NCBI GenBank assembly: GCA_040905445.1
Contig: JBBDRN010000039.1
Location: forward strand, 1 to 64,000
DNA length: 64,000 nt
Direction: 5' to 3'
Source: SKPT01 sp040905445
GTDB taxonomy: Bacteria; Planctomycetota; Phycisphaerae; Phycisphaerales; Phycisphaeraceae
Within the stretch, counting starts at the first letter, position 1. Every line of letters starts with the position of its first letter. Below the pieces are notes generated by a model, which did no database searches, was not told where the DNA came from, and was given only the letters and a program-made list of their open reading frames with translations. The translations under genes and the position numbers were made by a program. Of the stretch, positions 50,966 to 62,574 are shown in pieces.

Positions 50966-51066
50966 TAACCGCGAAGCAGCGAAGAACGTGGAGGGCGCGA
51001 AGGGATGTGATTTGCGCAATTTCTGTTTCTTTCGCGCGCTTCGCCTGCTTCGCTTCTTCGCGGTTC
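50966..51066. repeat. CCGCGAAG inverted repeat upstream of the thioredoxin 3' end
   Basis: Left end TAACCGCGAAGCAGCGAAG, right end CGCTTCTTCGCGGTTCA. About 100 nt. Confidence 0.8.
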
Positions 51067-51102
51067 AATGATGAGTGCCGGTGCTCAGGGTGACGGGGGA
51101 AA

Positions 51103-51121
51103 GGTCCGCACAGCGGACCCT
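51103..51121. repeat. GGTCCGCTGTGCGGACC palindrome family, copy at thioredoxin 3' end
   Basis: GGTCCGCACAGCGGACCCT, identical to 6039-6057 and, as there, just downstream of a minus-strand gene (stop at 51147). Confidence 0.82.
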
Positions 51122-51146
51122 ACGTCCGACCCCGGCAGAGCCGGCT

Positions 51147-51620
51147 TCAAGGGCGGCCGCGATCGAGCCAGGCCAACAGGTCGTGGTCGCTGACGTACCC
51201 GATTGACCGGGCGATCGGCTCGCCGGCGGGCGTCACGATCAGCCGCGTCGGCATCGCCATCACCTGGAACCGCTGGTTCAGCAGCGCCTCCTCCCGCCCC
51301 GGCTGCGTCATGTCGATCTTGACCGCCACGAACCCGGCCGCGATCGCGTCCGCCACGTCCGACCGCGAGTAGACGTGGCGGTTCATCTGCTGACACGGCG
51401 CGCACCATTCGGCGGTGAAGTTCACGAGCAGCGGCTTGCCCGTCTCCCTCGCCTCGGCCTGGGCACGCTCGAAGTCGTAGCTCCACCCGATCAGGTCCTG
51501 CCCCCCGCGGGCGGCCGAGACCGCCCAGATCACCGCCAGCGTTGCCGCGATCAGCAGCGTGCCGGCACCGAACCGGCTCCAGATCGAGTCCCGCGGCTGC
51601 TCGGCTTTTCCATCGCTCAT
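51147..51620 (-). CDS. Membrane-anchored thioredoxin-like protein
   Basis: A 157-residue protein with one N-terminal membrane helix (about 19-37, GAGTLLIAATLAVIWAVSA). A periplasmic thioredoxin domain of DsbD-C/Thioredoxin_7 type follows. The redox motif is W-C-A-P-C (LLVNFTAEWCAPCQQMNRHV), and cis-Pro is in VMAMPTRLIVTPAGE. It is likely to reduce or exchange disulfides of envelope proteins or cytochrome precursors. GGAG lies about 8 nt before the ATG at 51620. It lies downstream of the Ser/Thr kinase gene on the same strand with a 157-nt gap. Partner proteins are not evident. Confidence 0.9.
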   Translation of the reverse strand: MSDGKAEQPRDSIWSRFGAGTLLIAATLAVIWAVSAARGGQDLIGWSYDFERAQAEARETGKPLLVNFTAEWCAPCQQMNRHVYSRSDVADAIAAGFVAVKIDMTQPGREEALLNQRFQVMAMPTRLIVTPAGEPIARSIGYVSDHDLLAWLDRGRP

Positions 51621-51777
51621 CTACATCACTCCATAACCCCCCCCCGCCACGCCGCCACGCCGCCACTGATCATGTAGACGCTGGTGCCGGGCCGGCGGTT
51701 CGCCGTTCTCCCGGCCGCGATCGCCACGGACCCCGCGGGGGAGCCGGCGTTGATATCGGTCACACCCCGCCCGGCGC

Positions 51778-53022
51778 TCAGCCGCTCGTGGCCAGCAGCG
51801 CCAGCAGCAGCCCCGCACTGACACCCCAGCCGACCACCGCCAACCAGAACAGCGGCTGGGCCGTCAGCGACTCGCCGCTGACCCGCACGAGCTGCGTCTC
51901 GCCGCTCGGGTTGCCCGTCTGCTCCAGCGCCGCCAGCGACGAGAGGTCGAACATCTTCCGGGCCTGCATCGGCGACTCCCCCTTCCAGACGGCCTGGAGG
52001 TCGTCCAGCAGGTCGTTGGCGGTGGCGTACCGCTGGTCCGGGTCCTTGGCCATGCACACCTCGACGATCTCCGAGATGCCCGTCGACAGCGCCGGGTTGA
52101 TGTGGTCCGGCGGGACAAGCTCCGCCCGCAGGTGCTTGTGCATGACCGCCGACGGGTTGGCCCCCTCGAAGGGCACCTGCCCGGTGATCATGTGATACAG
52201 CGTCGCGCCGAGGCTGTAGATGTCCGCCCGGGCGTCGACGTGCACCTCACCGCGGATCTGCTCCGGCGAGATGTAGTAGGGCGTGCCGAACGCCTTGCCC
52301 TGCTCGGCCTCGGCGGCCTCGCGGTCCGACACCGCCCGCGCCAGGCCCATGTCCGCCAGCTTCGCCTGCCCCTCCCTCGTCATCATGATGTTCTTGGGCT
52401 TGACGTCACGGTGGATGAACCCCGCCTCGTGGGCGTGCGCCAGCGCGCCGGTGATCTGGATGATCAGCCGCAGCGCCTCCTTCTCCGGGTAGGGCCCGTT
52501 CTCCGTGATGTCGTCGAAGGCCGTCCGCCCCTCCACATACTCCATGACGAAGTAGTGGAACTCCCCCGCCTTGCCCACGTCGATCGCCTGGACGATGTGC
52601 GGGTGGTTGAGCTTGGCGGCCGCCTTGCCCTCGGCGTAAAAGCGGTCGACGAACTGCGGGTTGTTCGTGTGCTTGCGCGGCAGGATCTTGATCGCCACCC
52701 ACCGGTCGAGGCTCAGTTGCTTGGCCTTGTAGACCGTCGCCATCGCGCCGCTGCCGAGCTTCTGGACGATCGCGTAGCCGGGGATCTGCTGCTCGGCGCG
52801 CTGGCTGTCCATCTCCGGGCGCAGGCGCTGAACCTGCTTGCGCGTGACGATGCCCTCGGCGATGAGCAGCTCGGCGAGGCTCTGCTGGTTCGGGTCCGAC
52901 TCGCCGCTCTGCCGCCGCCGCAGCGCCAGGCAGCGCTGGACGTCCTCCGACGTCGCCAGGCCCTTGTCCACGACAAGACGGCCCAGGGCCGAGTCCAGGC
53001 TGGATTGGATCGTTTCTGCCAT
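51778..53022 (-). CDS. Tail-anchored Ser/Thr protein kinase with GspE-N-like domain
   Basis: A 414-residue Hanks-type kinase. Residues 1-75 (LGRLVVDKGLATSEDVQRCL, SLAELLIAEGIVTRKQVQRL) form a tandem helical unit like the N-domain of type II secretion ATPases (GspE-N/MshEN). The kinase domain is about 82-345: glycine loop LGSGAMATVYKAKQ, Lys in VAIKILPRK, catalytic HRDVKPKN, DMG in place of DFG (KLADMGLA), activation-loop GTPYYISPEQIRG, and DARADIYSLGATLYHM. A single C-terminal membrane helix ends the protein, with almost no periplasmic part, so it senses from the cytosol. This architecture is common in planctomycetes. The substrate is unknown. Confidence 0.93.
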   Translation of the reverse strand: MAETIQSSLDSALGRLVVDKGLATSEDVQRCLALRRRQSGESDPNQQSLAELLIAEGIVTRKQVQRLRPEMDSQRAEQQIPGYAIVQKLGSGAMATVYKAKQLSLDRWVAIKILPRKHTNNPQFVDRFYAEGKAAAKLNHPHIVQAIDVGKAGEFHYFVMEYVEGRTAFDDITENGPYPEKEALRLIIQITGALAHAHEAGFIHRDVKPKNIMMTREGQAKLADMGLARAVSDREAAEAEQGKAFGTPYYISPEQIRGEVHVDARADIYSLGATLYHMITGQVPFEGANPSAVMHKHLRAELVPPDHINPALSTGISEIVEVCMAKDPDQRYATANDLLDDLQAVWKGESPMQARKMFDLSSLAALEQTGNPSGETQLVRVSGESLTAQPLFWLAVVGWGVSAGLLLALLATSG

Positions 53023-53039
53023 CAGGAACCCGCATAGCG

Positions 53040-53067
53040 AAGCCCACGGATCCTCATCCGTGGGCTT
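53040..53067. terminator. AAGCCCACGG hairpin upstream of the kinase gene
   Basis: A 12-bp perfect stem AAGCCCACGGAT/ATCCGTGGGCTT with loop CCTC. It shares its core with the terminator at 29432. It lies in the divergent kinase/polyprenyl-synthase spacer, 18 nt before the kinase ATG, so on the minus strand it would sit in the kinase leader. T-tracts are weak on both sides. The role is uncertain: a repeat, attenuator or terminator. Confidence 0.45.
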
Positions 53068-53319
53068 TCAAGCCAGCGGCCGCACGGCGGCGGTCCGCTC
53101 GCACCCGTCGCCGGCCCGAGCCGGGGACGGTAGACCCCCTTCCCCGGGCTGTCAACCGGTATTGTTCTCTGCCTGCCGCGCTGCGGCAAGTCTTCGCACC
53201 TGCCATTGCTACGCCCGTGCCCCGTCTGCGGATCGCCCCGACACCCACGGATGCAATCCGCGGGCTTGCCCGCCACCGCCATGACCCCCGCCATCCCCGC
53301 CGACACGCCCGCCGCGATC

Positions 53320-53349
53320 CTGACACGCCGCGGCGCAGGTCGATACAAT
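53320..53349 (+). promoter_or_regulatory. Sigma-70-type promoter of the polyprenyl synthase gene
   Basis: CTGACA (53320-53325), an 18-nt spacer and TACAAT (53344-53349), predicting a leader of about 30 nt with AAGG about 9 nt before the ATG. The rest of the 53068-53319 gap has no recognisable gene. Confidence 0.6.
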
Positions 53350-53385
53350 CCCGGCTTCGCAACCCTCTGGGCAAGGTCTCCCTCT

Positions 53386-54408
53386 ATGCTCGTGCTGGCC
53401 AAGAGCCAAGGCGTCATCCAGGAACGGCTCACCGGCGAACTCGCCGAGGTCGAGGCCCGCTTTGCCGGCGAGTTGGCCTCGGACCTGTCGTGCGTCAATG
53501 AGCTCGTCACCCACGTCGAGCGCTACCGGGGCAAAATGCTCCGCCCCACGCTCGTGCTCCTCACCGCCATGGCGACCGACCCGGCGGGGCGGCTGTCGGT
53601 CACCGACCCGCATCGCGTCGTCGCCACCGTCTTCGAGATGGTCCACATGGCCACGCTGGTGCACGACGACATTCTCGACGAAGCCGAGATGCGCCGCCGC
53701 GGCGCGACGATCAACCACCTCGCGGGCAACGAGGCCGCCGTCATGCTCGGCGACTACCTCATCTCCCACGCCTACCACCTCTGCTCGGGCCTCGCTCGGC
53801 CGACGGTGTCGACGGCGATCGCCGACGCGACCAACACGGTCTGCGAGGGCGAACTGCTCCAGCTCGCCAACCGCAACAACTGGGCCCTGGACGAGGCGAC
53901 CTACTTCGAGATCATCCGGCGGAAGACGGCGAGCCTGTGCGGCACCTGCTGCCGCGTCGCGGCCGCCCTCCACGAGGCCTCCCCCGACGCCGAGCGCGCC
54001 TTGCACGACTACGGCGAGAAGCTGGGCATCGCATTCCAGATCGTCGACGACCTGCTGGACCTGACCGGCGACGAGCAGGCCGTGGGCAAGACCCTGGGCC
54101 GGGACCTCGAAAAGGGGAAGCTGACGCTGCCGCTGATCCGCTTCCTGACCGAGGCGGAGCCGGCGGCCCGCCGCGAGGCCCTGGCGCTGCTCGCGGACCG
54201 GGGTGAGGAGGAAGGCGCCGCACCGACCGCCGGCGGGGGGTTGATCCGGGACCGCCTGCTGGCCACCGACGCCGTCGAGACCGCCCGTCGCCGGGCCGGC
54301 GAACTGATCGACGAGGCCAAGGCCGGCCTGCTCACCCACCTGCCCGACAGCCCGGCCCGCAGCCTGATGCTGGAAATGGCCGATGCCGTCTTGACGCGGC
54401 GATTCTGA
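53386..54408 (+). CDS. Polyprenyl diphosphate synthase
   Basis: A 340-residue trans-prenyltransferase that elongates allylic diphosphates with isopentenyl diphosphate, probably for quinone side chains. The first Asp-rich motif is D94-D-I-L-D98 in LVHDDILDEAEMRRRG; the second is D221-D-L-L-D in FQIVDDLLDLTGDE. Upstream GKMLRPTLVLLTA is the substrate-binding GxxxRP motif, and KTASLCGTC is the K-T motif. Product chain length cannot be set by eye, but the overall form is that of octaprenyl/heptaprenyl synthases. An insertion of about 20 residues (EEEGAAPTAGGGLIRD) lies near 280. ATG 53386 is chosen from the promoter and spacing. Confidence 0.93.
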   Translation: MLVLAKSQGVIQERLTGELAEVEARFAGELASDLSCVNELVTHVERYRGKMLRPTLVLLTAMATDPAGRLSVTDPHRVVATVFEMVHMATLVHDDILDEAEMRRRGATINHLAGNEAAVMLGDYLISHAYHLCSGLARPTVSTAIADATNTVCEGELLQLANRNNWALDEATYFEIIRRKTASLCGTCCRVAAALHEASPDAERALHDYGEKLGIAFQIVDDLLDLTGDEQAVGKTLGRDLEKGKLTLPLIRFLTEAEPAARREALALLADRGEEEGAAPTAGGGLIRDRLLATDAVETARRRAGELIDEAKAGLLTHLPDSPARSLMLEMADAVLTRRF

Positions 54409-54490
54409 AACGACGGCCCCGCTACCCCTCCCCCCCCCACCGCCTGCCCCGCTTGACGGCCCGATTATGAACGCCCCGGTCGGCTTGACG

Positions 54491-54496
54491 TAGAAT
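54491..54496 (+). promoter_or_regulatory. Putative -10 element upstream of the GAF-REC regulator
   Basis: TAGAAT preceded by GCTTGACG. It predicts a leader of about 90 nt that contains an inverted pair CATCGGCGG.../...GCCGATG. Confidence 0.4.
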
Positions 54497-54593
54497 CATG
54501 CGGGCACCTGCCTTCGCCGATGAAACAGGTACATCGGCGGTCGGTGGCTGCCCGCCGATGCAGCGCCCGCTCGCCCAACGCCGACGAGGAACC

Positions 54594-56309
54594 ATGGCCG
54601 ACTCCAAGCCCCGCGTCCTTGTCTTTGCCGGCAACATGGCCCGGCAGAATGACGTGGCCGACCTGCTTGCCCAGTGCTTCCGCGTCGATCGCTTCGACAC
54701 CCACGAGGAAGCGCTCGCGGCGCTCCGCACCGAGCAGTACCACGCCGTCTTCGCCGACGTCGGCGACTTCCTCCCCCTCGAGCGAGCGCTCGTCGGAGGC
54801 AAGTCCAGCCTCATCCTCAACACCATCGGCGAAGGCGTCTGCATCGTTGACGCCGACGGGCGATGCTCATGGTCCAACCAGCGCATGCGCTCCTTCAAGC
54901 CCGAGGTCATGGAACACGTCCGCCGCATCTGCGTCCAGGCCCAGTCCATCTTCACCGCCCAGACCAGTCCGATGCACGAGACGTCGCGGCCCCGCTCCAA
55001 GAAATTCACCTTCCAGGTCGACGACCACTACTTCGAGCTCATCTGCTCGCCCGTCGTCGATGACGACCACCAGATCCAGCAGGTCGTCGGCGTCGTCTGG
55101 GACGCGACGAGCGGCAAGCGCCTCCAGACCAAGATCGACGCCATCGACGCCGCCGGCCGCGAGCTCGCCCGCATCGAGGGTGACGCCGTCGCCAAGCTCG
55201 CCCCTTCGGAGCGCCTCAAGCTGCTCCAGGACAAGATCATTCGCTACTCCAAAGACCTCATGCACTTCGACCACTTCGCCATCCGCCTCTTTGACAAGCG
55301 GACGAACCGGCTCGAAGTCGTCATCGCCGAGGGGCTGCCGCCCGAGGCCCTGGAGATCGACCTCTACGCCCAGCCCGAGGGCAACGGCATCAGCGGCTAC
55401 GTCGCCGCCACCGGCCGCTCCTACATCTGCCACGACACCGAAAAAGACCCCCGCTACGTCCTGGGCCTCCAGCACTCCAAAAGCTCGCTGACCGTCCCGC
55501 TCATGCTCTTCGACGAGGTCGTCGGCGTCTACAACATCGAGTCGGAGCAGATCGGCGCGTTCAACGAGGACGACCGCCAGTTCGCCGAGATCTTCGGCCG
55601 CTACGTCGCGCTCGCGCTCAACATCCTCGACCTGCTCGTCGTCGAGCGCTACACGACGTCGGGCCAGATCACCAACTCCGTCGTTCAGGAGATGGCCCAG
55701 CCGCTCAACGACATCGTCACCGACGCCGAGACGCTCATGGAGCAGTACATCGGCGACGACGCGATGCGCAGCCGCCTCAACCGCATCGTCGACGGCGTCG
55801 ACGCCGTGCGCCACGCCATCCGCGACGTCGCCGCCGGGCCCCGGACGATCCTTGGCAAGGACAACGCCAACACCGACGAGCACGACCCTGAGCTCGACGC
55901 CAAGCGTGTGCTCATCGCCGACGACGAGCCCAACATCCGCCAGACGATCGGCGACGTGCTGCGCAAGCACGGCTGCCAGGTCCAGCTCGTCAAGGACGGC
56001 TACGAGGCCGTCACCTACCTCGAGCAGGAGGCGTTCGACCTGGTCATCTCCGACATCAAGATGCCGTATCGCAACGGCTACGAGATCTTCGCCGTCGCCC
56101 AGCGCCAGGCCAATCGGCCGGGCATCGTGCTGATGACCGGGTTCGGGTACGACCCGCACCACTCGATCGTCCGCGCCAGCCAGGAGGGCCACCCCGCCGT
56201 GCTCTTCAAGCCCTTCAAGGTCGACCAGCTCATCGAGGAGGTCCGCAACGCCCTGGCCGGCGACGGCAAAACCGAGGCCGAACCCTCCAACACCCACCAG
56301 ACTGAATAG
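54594..56309 (+). CDS. Multi-domain response regulator (REC-like, PAS, GAF, REC)
   Basis: A 571-residue cytosolic signalling protein. Residues 5-60 are a degenerate receiver-like segment (VLVFAGNMARQNDVADLL, AVFADVGDFLP). About 65-170 is a PAS domain (LILNTIGEGVCIVDADGRCSW). About 180-345 is a GAF domain (LMHFDHFAIRLFDKRTNRL, ISGYVAATGRSYICHDT, VPLMLFDEVVGVYNIES). About 350-425 is a helical linker resembling a histidine-kinase dimerisation region but with no phospho-His and no ATPase domain. About 435-560 is a canonical receiver (VLIADDEPNIRQ, Asp in LVISDIKMPYRNG, Lys in VLFKPF). No output DNA-binding domain is seen. GAGGA lies about 5 nt before the ATG. Confidence 0.88.
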   Translation: MADSKPRVLVFAGNMARQNDVADLLAQCFRVDRFDTHEEALAALRTEQYHAVFADVGDFLPLERALVGGKSSLILNTIGEGVCIVDADGRCSWSNQRMRSFKPEVMEHVRRICVQAQSIFTAQTSPMHETSRPRSKKFTFQVDDHYFELICSPVVDDDHQIQQVVGVVWDATSGKRLQTKIDAIDAAGRELARIEGDAVAKLAPSERLKLLQDKIIRYSKDLMHFDHFAIRLFDKRTNRLEVVIAEGLPPEALEIDLYAQPEGNGISGYVAATGRSYICHDTEKDPRYVLGLQHSKSSLTVPLMLFDEVVGVYNIESEQIGAFNEDDRQFAEIFGRYVALALNILDLLVVERYTTSGQITNSVVQEMAQPLNDIVTDAETLMEQYIGDDAMRSRLNRIVDGVDAVRHAIRDVAAGPRTILGKDNANTDEHDPELDAKRVLIADDEPNIRQTIGDVLRKHGCQVQLVKDGYEAVTYLEQEAFDLVISDIKMPYRNGYEIFAVAQRQANRPGIVLMTGFGYDPHHSIVRASQEGHPAVLFKPFKVDQLIEEVRNALAGDGKTEAEPSNTHQTE

Positions 56310-56320
56310 CCTCGCCCCCT

Positions 56321-57499
56321 CTACCGCACCCCGGTCAACACGTCGAACACGATCTGGTCGAGCCGCTCATAGGGCAGCGGCCGCGCGGCGATCCGCTCAC
56401 GATCGAACCGCATCGCCAGCAACTTGCTCGCATTGGCGTTGGACCAGGACCGCGTGAGGCTCTCGACGTCGCGCTTCGACCGGTTGATCTGCCGGATGAT
56501 CTGCTTCGCCTCCTCGTCGGCGTTGAACTGCCGGGCCTTGTGCTCCATGACCTTGTACGACCGCATGCACCCCGCGGCGAACGCCTTGACGTCGTCGTAG
56601 TCGGACGTGCGGTAGGCGTGGGCGTCAAAATGCTTGGGCCCCTTGTACCGGTGGTCGATCAGCAGCTTGACGAGGAAAAACGCCTGCTTGATGCTCGTCG
56701 ACCCGAAGCGGAAGTCCTGGTCGTAGCGCCCGAACTCCTGGTCGTTCAGATCGATGTGAAACAGCTTCCCCGCCTCGAGCGCCTGCGCCACGTGGTGGTG
56801 GAAGTTCAGCCCCGCCATCTGCTCGTGGGCGAACTCCGGGTTGAGCCCGACCATGTCCGGATGATCCAGGCTGTGGATGAACCCGAGGTAGGAACCCGTC
56901 ACGGAAAAGTACATGTGCCCGCGCGGCTCGTTGGGCTTGGCCTCCAGGGCGAACCGGTAGCCGAGCTTGTTCTCGATGCTGTAGCGGCACAGGAAGTTCA
57001 GCGCCTCGCGGAAGCGCTGGATCGCGAGCACCGGGTCCTTGGTCGCGTCGCACTCCGTGCCTTCGCGGCCGCCCCAGAAGACGTACGTCTTCGCGCCGAA
57101 CTCCCGCCCCAGCTCCATGCCGCGGATGGCCTTTTGAATCGCGTAGGCGCGGACCTCGGCGTCGTTGCTCGTGAATGCGCCATCCTTGAACACCGGGTCG
57201 GCGAACAGGTTCGTCGTCGCCATCGGCACCTTCAGCCCGGTGCGCTTCAGCGCCGCCTTGAACTCCTTCTTGATCCGGGCAGCCTCGGCGTCGGTGGCGT
57301 CGATCGGGACCAGGTCGTTGTCGTGGAAGTTCACCCCGTGCACGCCCGGCACGTCGCCGAGCAGCTCGACGATCTCCGCCGGGCTGAGCGGCGTGCGCGT
57401 CGGCCCGCCGAACGGGTCGCGCCCAGGGTTGCCGACCGTCCACAGTCCGAACGTGAAGCGGTCGACGGGGGTTGGGGTCAGGTCGTTCTGCTTGGCCAT
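56321..57499 (-). CDS. xylA: Xylose isomerase (class I)
   Basis: A 392-residue cytosolic TIM-barrel enzyme converting D-xylose to D-xylulose (also glucose to fructose). Catalytic His is in VHGVNFHDNDLVP. Metal and substrate residues are in YVFWGGREGTEC, FALEAKPNEPRGHMYF, GLNPEFAHEQMAGLNFHH, LFHIDLNDQ with QDFRFGS, and KHFDAHAYRT. Length (about 390) and motifs match the short class I (actinobacterial-type) enzymes rather than the about 440-residue class II. The usual EPRGD reads EPRGH. No xylulokinase is nearby. The start at 57499 is preceded by a weak CGGAG. Confidence 0.96.
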   Translation of the reverse strand: MAKQNDLTPTPVDRFTFGLWTVGNPGRDPFGGPTRTPLSPAEIVELLGDVPGVHGVNFHDNDLVPIDATDAEAARIKKEFKAALKRTGLKVPMATTNLFADPVFKDGAFTSNDAEVRAYAIQKAIRGMELGREFGAKTYVFWGGREGTECDATKDPVLAIQRFREALNFLCRYSIENKLGYRFALEAKPNEPRGHMYFSVTGSYLGFIHSLDHPDMVGLNPEFAHEQMAGLNFHHHVAQALEAGKLFHIDLNDQEFGRYDQDFRFGSTSIKQAFFLVKLLIDHRYKGPKHFDAHAYRTSDYDDVKAFAAGCMRSYKVMEHKARQFNADEEAKQIIRQINRSKRDVESLTRSWSNANASKLLAMRFDRERIAARPLPYERLDQIVFDVLTGVR

Positions 57500-57614
57500 G
57501 ATGCGGCTCCGAGGCGGTGGATGTGACGCGGCGGGCAGTGTGACGCAGGGGGTGAGGATCGTCAAGGTGGTGTGTGGCGCGGCGGGTAAACGTGCGGGGC
57601 GGCGCGCGGCGGTT

Positions 57615-57642
57615 TTGACGGCGGTTCGCGAGGCACTAGAAT
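57615..57642 (+). promoter_or_regulatory. Sigma-70-type promoter of ppdK
   Basis: TTGACG (57615-57620), a 16-nt spacer and TAGAAT (57637-57642), giving a leader of about 155 nt. It is divergent from xylA; otherwise nothing is recognised in the 57500-57804 gap. Confidence 0.65.
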
Positions 57643-57804
57643 CGCGGTTTCATTCGCCCCGGTGTGGGCGAGGCGCATGCGGCCGGCGGCGGCGCGGGGC
57701 GCGTGTGGGGCGCAGTGGCCGGGGCGAGGCTTTTCCCATTCCCGAGGCGACGGGCATCGACCCGAACAGGGCCGGTGTTCCCAGGCAGCGAAAGAGACCC
57801 ATTC

Positions 57805-60540
<2,736 letters not shown>

Positions 60541-60585
60541 CCGCATCGCCAGCCCGTGGCCGTCTCGGGATCGACACCCCCTGCG

Positions 60586-62544
60586 CTACTCGCCCGCCGG
60601 GTCTGCGCTGGTGACGTGCTCAATGCGCCGGCCGTCGTCGGCCATCACGCGCACGCGCCAGGACCACGTCGAGTGACGGTTGACGCACTTGACGACGAGC
60701 CGGTTGACGCCGCGCCGCAGGTCGATGGTGATCTGCTCCTCGCCCGGGCCCTCGACGCGCGCGATGCGCTGCTCGTTGAGCCACACCATCACCGAGTCGT
60801 CGAAGTGGATCTGCAGCTCGGCCTCGACCGGCACACGCGCGCGGATGTCGGTCACGCCGTACGCCACCCCGGCGTCGCGCGTGTTCATGATCTCGTTGAG
60901 CGGCACGCGGCCGTCCACCTGCTGCACCGTCCACCCCCGCCAGCCCAGCATCTGGGGCTCGGCGTCGGCATCCTCCTCACCCGCCTCACCCGCCTCACCC
61001 GCGCCCTCCGCGCCCAACTCGTACCGCGCGGCGAAGTCGAGCCCGCGCTCCGGCGGGTACGCCCGGTCGAAGCCGTCCTGCTCTTCGTCGCTCGGAAACG
61101 GCCCGACAATCTGCCAACGCGTCAGGTACCCCTGCATCGCGGCGATCCGCTCGCGGCCGGGCTCGTCGGCCACACCCGCCAGCGCGTCCGCCGCCGCGCG
61201 GCGCAGCCGCTCGTCCTCGCCCGTCAGCAGCCGCTCGACCCGGTCGATCGCCTGCCCCACGTCCCCCGCCTCCAGCCGCTGGGCAAGCAGCGACAGCGCC
61301 CGTTCCAGCGTGTCGCGGTCCTCACCTTCGAGCACCGGCTCGAGGTAACGCAGGATCCCGCGCTCCGGCGTCGCCTGGTGGCCCTGGCGCAGCGCGGTGA
61401 ACGCCGCGGCTCGCACGCCGCCCGCCTCGTCGAGCAGCCGCCCGCGCAACACGGTGAACAGGTCCAGCTCACGCAGCGCCGCCAGCCCCTGCACCGCCAT
61501 GCGCCGGACGTCGGCGTCCTCGTGCTCGAGCGCGTCGATGAGCACCTGCTGATGCCCCGCCGCGTCGACGCGCGCGAGCAGCCCGATCGCCGCCGTCATC
61601 GCCGCCGCGTCATCGCGCAGGTATGGCCCGATCCAGCCGGCGACGAGCGCCGCCGTGCGCGGCTCGGCGCGCTCGGCGAGCAGTTCGACCGCCGCGACAC
61701 GCTGCGCCGGCCCAAGCTCGCCGATGCGCTCGTCGAGCGCCGCCTCCAGCCCGGGCGCGTCGAATCGCAGCAGCGCCTGCCGCGCCGCGGCCTGCACCGC
61801 CTCCGCGTCGTCGCCCAGCATGCGCTCGATCAGCGGCACGACCGCGTCATGCCGCGCGAGCCGCGCCAGCGCCCCGGCCGTCTCGGCGCGCACGGCCGCC
61901 TGCTCATGCGTCAGCGCCGCGAGCAGGTGGTCGCGCGCCTCGCGCGCGTCGATGTGCGCCAGCGCCCGAACCGCCGCGGCGACGGCCTCCGGCTCCTCGC
62001 GCTCCAGCCACGGCGCCACCGCGTCCAGCGCCGCGACGCCCCGCAGCCGGGCATACGCCTCGAACGCCTCGTGGCGCACCGCGGCCTCGTCGTCATCCAG
62101 CGCGCGTTCGATGATCGCCAGCCCCGCCTCCGCACCGATCAGCCCCAGCGCGCGGACCGCGGCGGTGCGCAGCGTCGCCGACGGCGCGCCCGCAAGCTCC
62201 GCGGCGAGCTCCAGCCGCGACGCGCCTTCGAGCCGGACCAGCGCGATCAACGCCTGCCCACGCAGCCATGCGTCGGCGTCACCGTCCTGCGCCATCGCCG
62301 CGAGCGGCCGCGCCGCGTCGGCGACGCCCCAGTCGGCGAGCTGGACCATCGCCTCGGCCTGCAGGATCCAGTCAACCTCCGCGGCGCTGTCGAGACGGTC
62401 GAGCATGCGCTCCACCGCGATCACGTCCGGCGCGTCGGCGAGCGTGGCGGGGCCTAAAAACAGCAAGCCACCGACCCACAGCGCCACGCCCACGCTGCCT
62501 CCGCGTCTCTGTCGCTGCGCCTGTTTGTCCGCCACGTTGTGCAT
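60586..62544 (-). CDS. Exported HEAT-repeat protein
   Basis: A 652-residue protein. A hydrophobic segment at about 17-36 (VGVALWVGGLLFLGPATLAD) is a likely signal peptide after an unusually polar N-terminus (MHNVADKQAQRQRRGG). About ten HEAT-type helical repeats follow, to about residue 480 (LRTAAVRALGLIGAEAGLAI, VRHEAFEAYARLRGVAALDA, VRRMAVQGLAALRELDLF). The C-terminal part (about 490-652) is beta-rich, with WQIVGPFPSDEEQDGFD and FDDSVMVWLNEQRIARVEGP, like a PA14/galactose-binding-type module. The extreme N-terminal codons lie in TGCATTG- and GAGACGC-type repeat sequence, so the true start could be further in. The function is likely scaffolding in the periplasm. It is followed upstream by the cyclase-fold gene. 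Confidence 0.82.
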   Translation of the reverse strand: MHNVADKQAQRQRRGGSVGVALWVGGLLFLGPATLADAPDVIAVERMLDRLDSAAEVDWILQAEAMVQLADWGVADAARPLAAMAQDGDADAWLRGQALIALVRLEGASRLELAAELAGAPSATLRTAAVRALGLIGAEAGLAIIERALDDDEAAVRHEAFEAYARLRGVAALDAVAPWLEREEPEAVAAAVRALAHIDAREARDHLLAALTHEQAAVRAETAGALARLARHDAVVPLIERMLGDDAEAVQAAARQALLRFDAPGLEAALDERIGELGPAQRVAAVELLAERAEPRTAALVAGWIGPYLRDDAAAMTAAIGLLARVDAAGHQQVLIDALEHEDADVRRMAVQGLAALRELDLFTVLRGRLLDEAGGVRAAAFTALRQGHQATPERGILRYLEPVLEGEDRDTLERALSLLAQRLEAGDVGQAIDRVERLLTGEDERLRRAAADALAGVADEPGRERIAAMQGYLTRWQIVGPFPSDEEQDGFDRAYPPERGLDFAARYELGAEGAGEAGEAGEEDADAEPQMLGWRGWTVQQVDGRVPLNEIMNTRDAGVAYGVTDIRARVPVEAELQIHFDDSVMVWLNEQRIARVEGPGEEQITIDLRRGVNRLVVKCVNRHSTWSWRVRVMADDGRRIEHVTSADPAGE

Positions 62545-62574
62545 TGTGCGTTGTCACTTGTGCATTGACCACGT

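Noticed and set aside
51626..51780. Minus-strand stretch ending TSVYMISGGVAAWRGG, reminiscent of a rhodanese C-terminus
   Set aside because: Only about 15 residues look rhodanese-like. There is no active-site Cys loop or other rhodanese motif, and the frame upstream is a shadow of the kinase gene. At most a tiny remnant.
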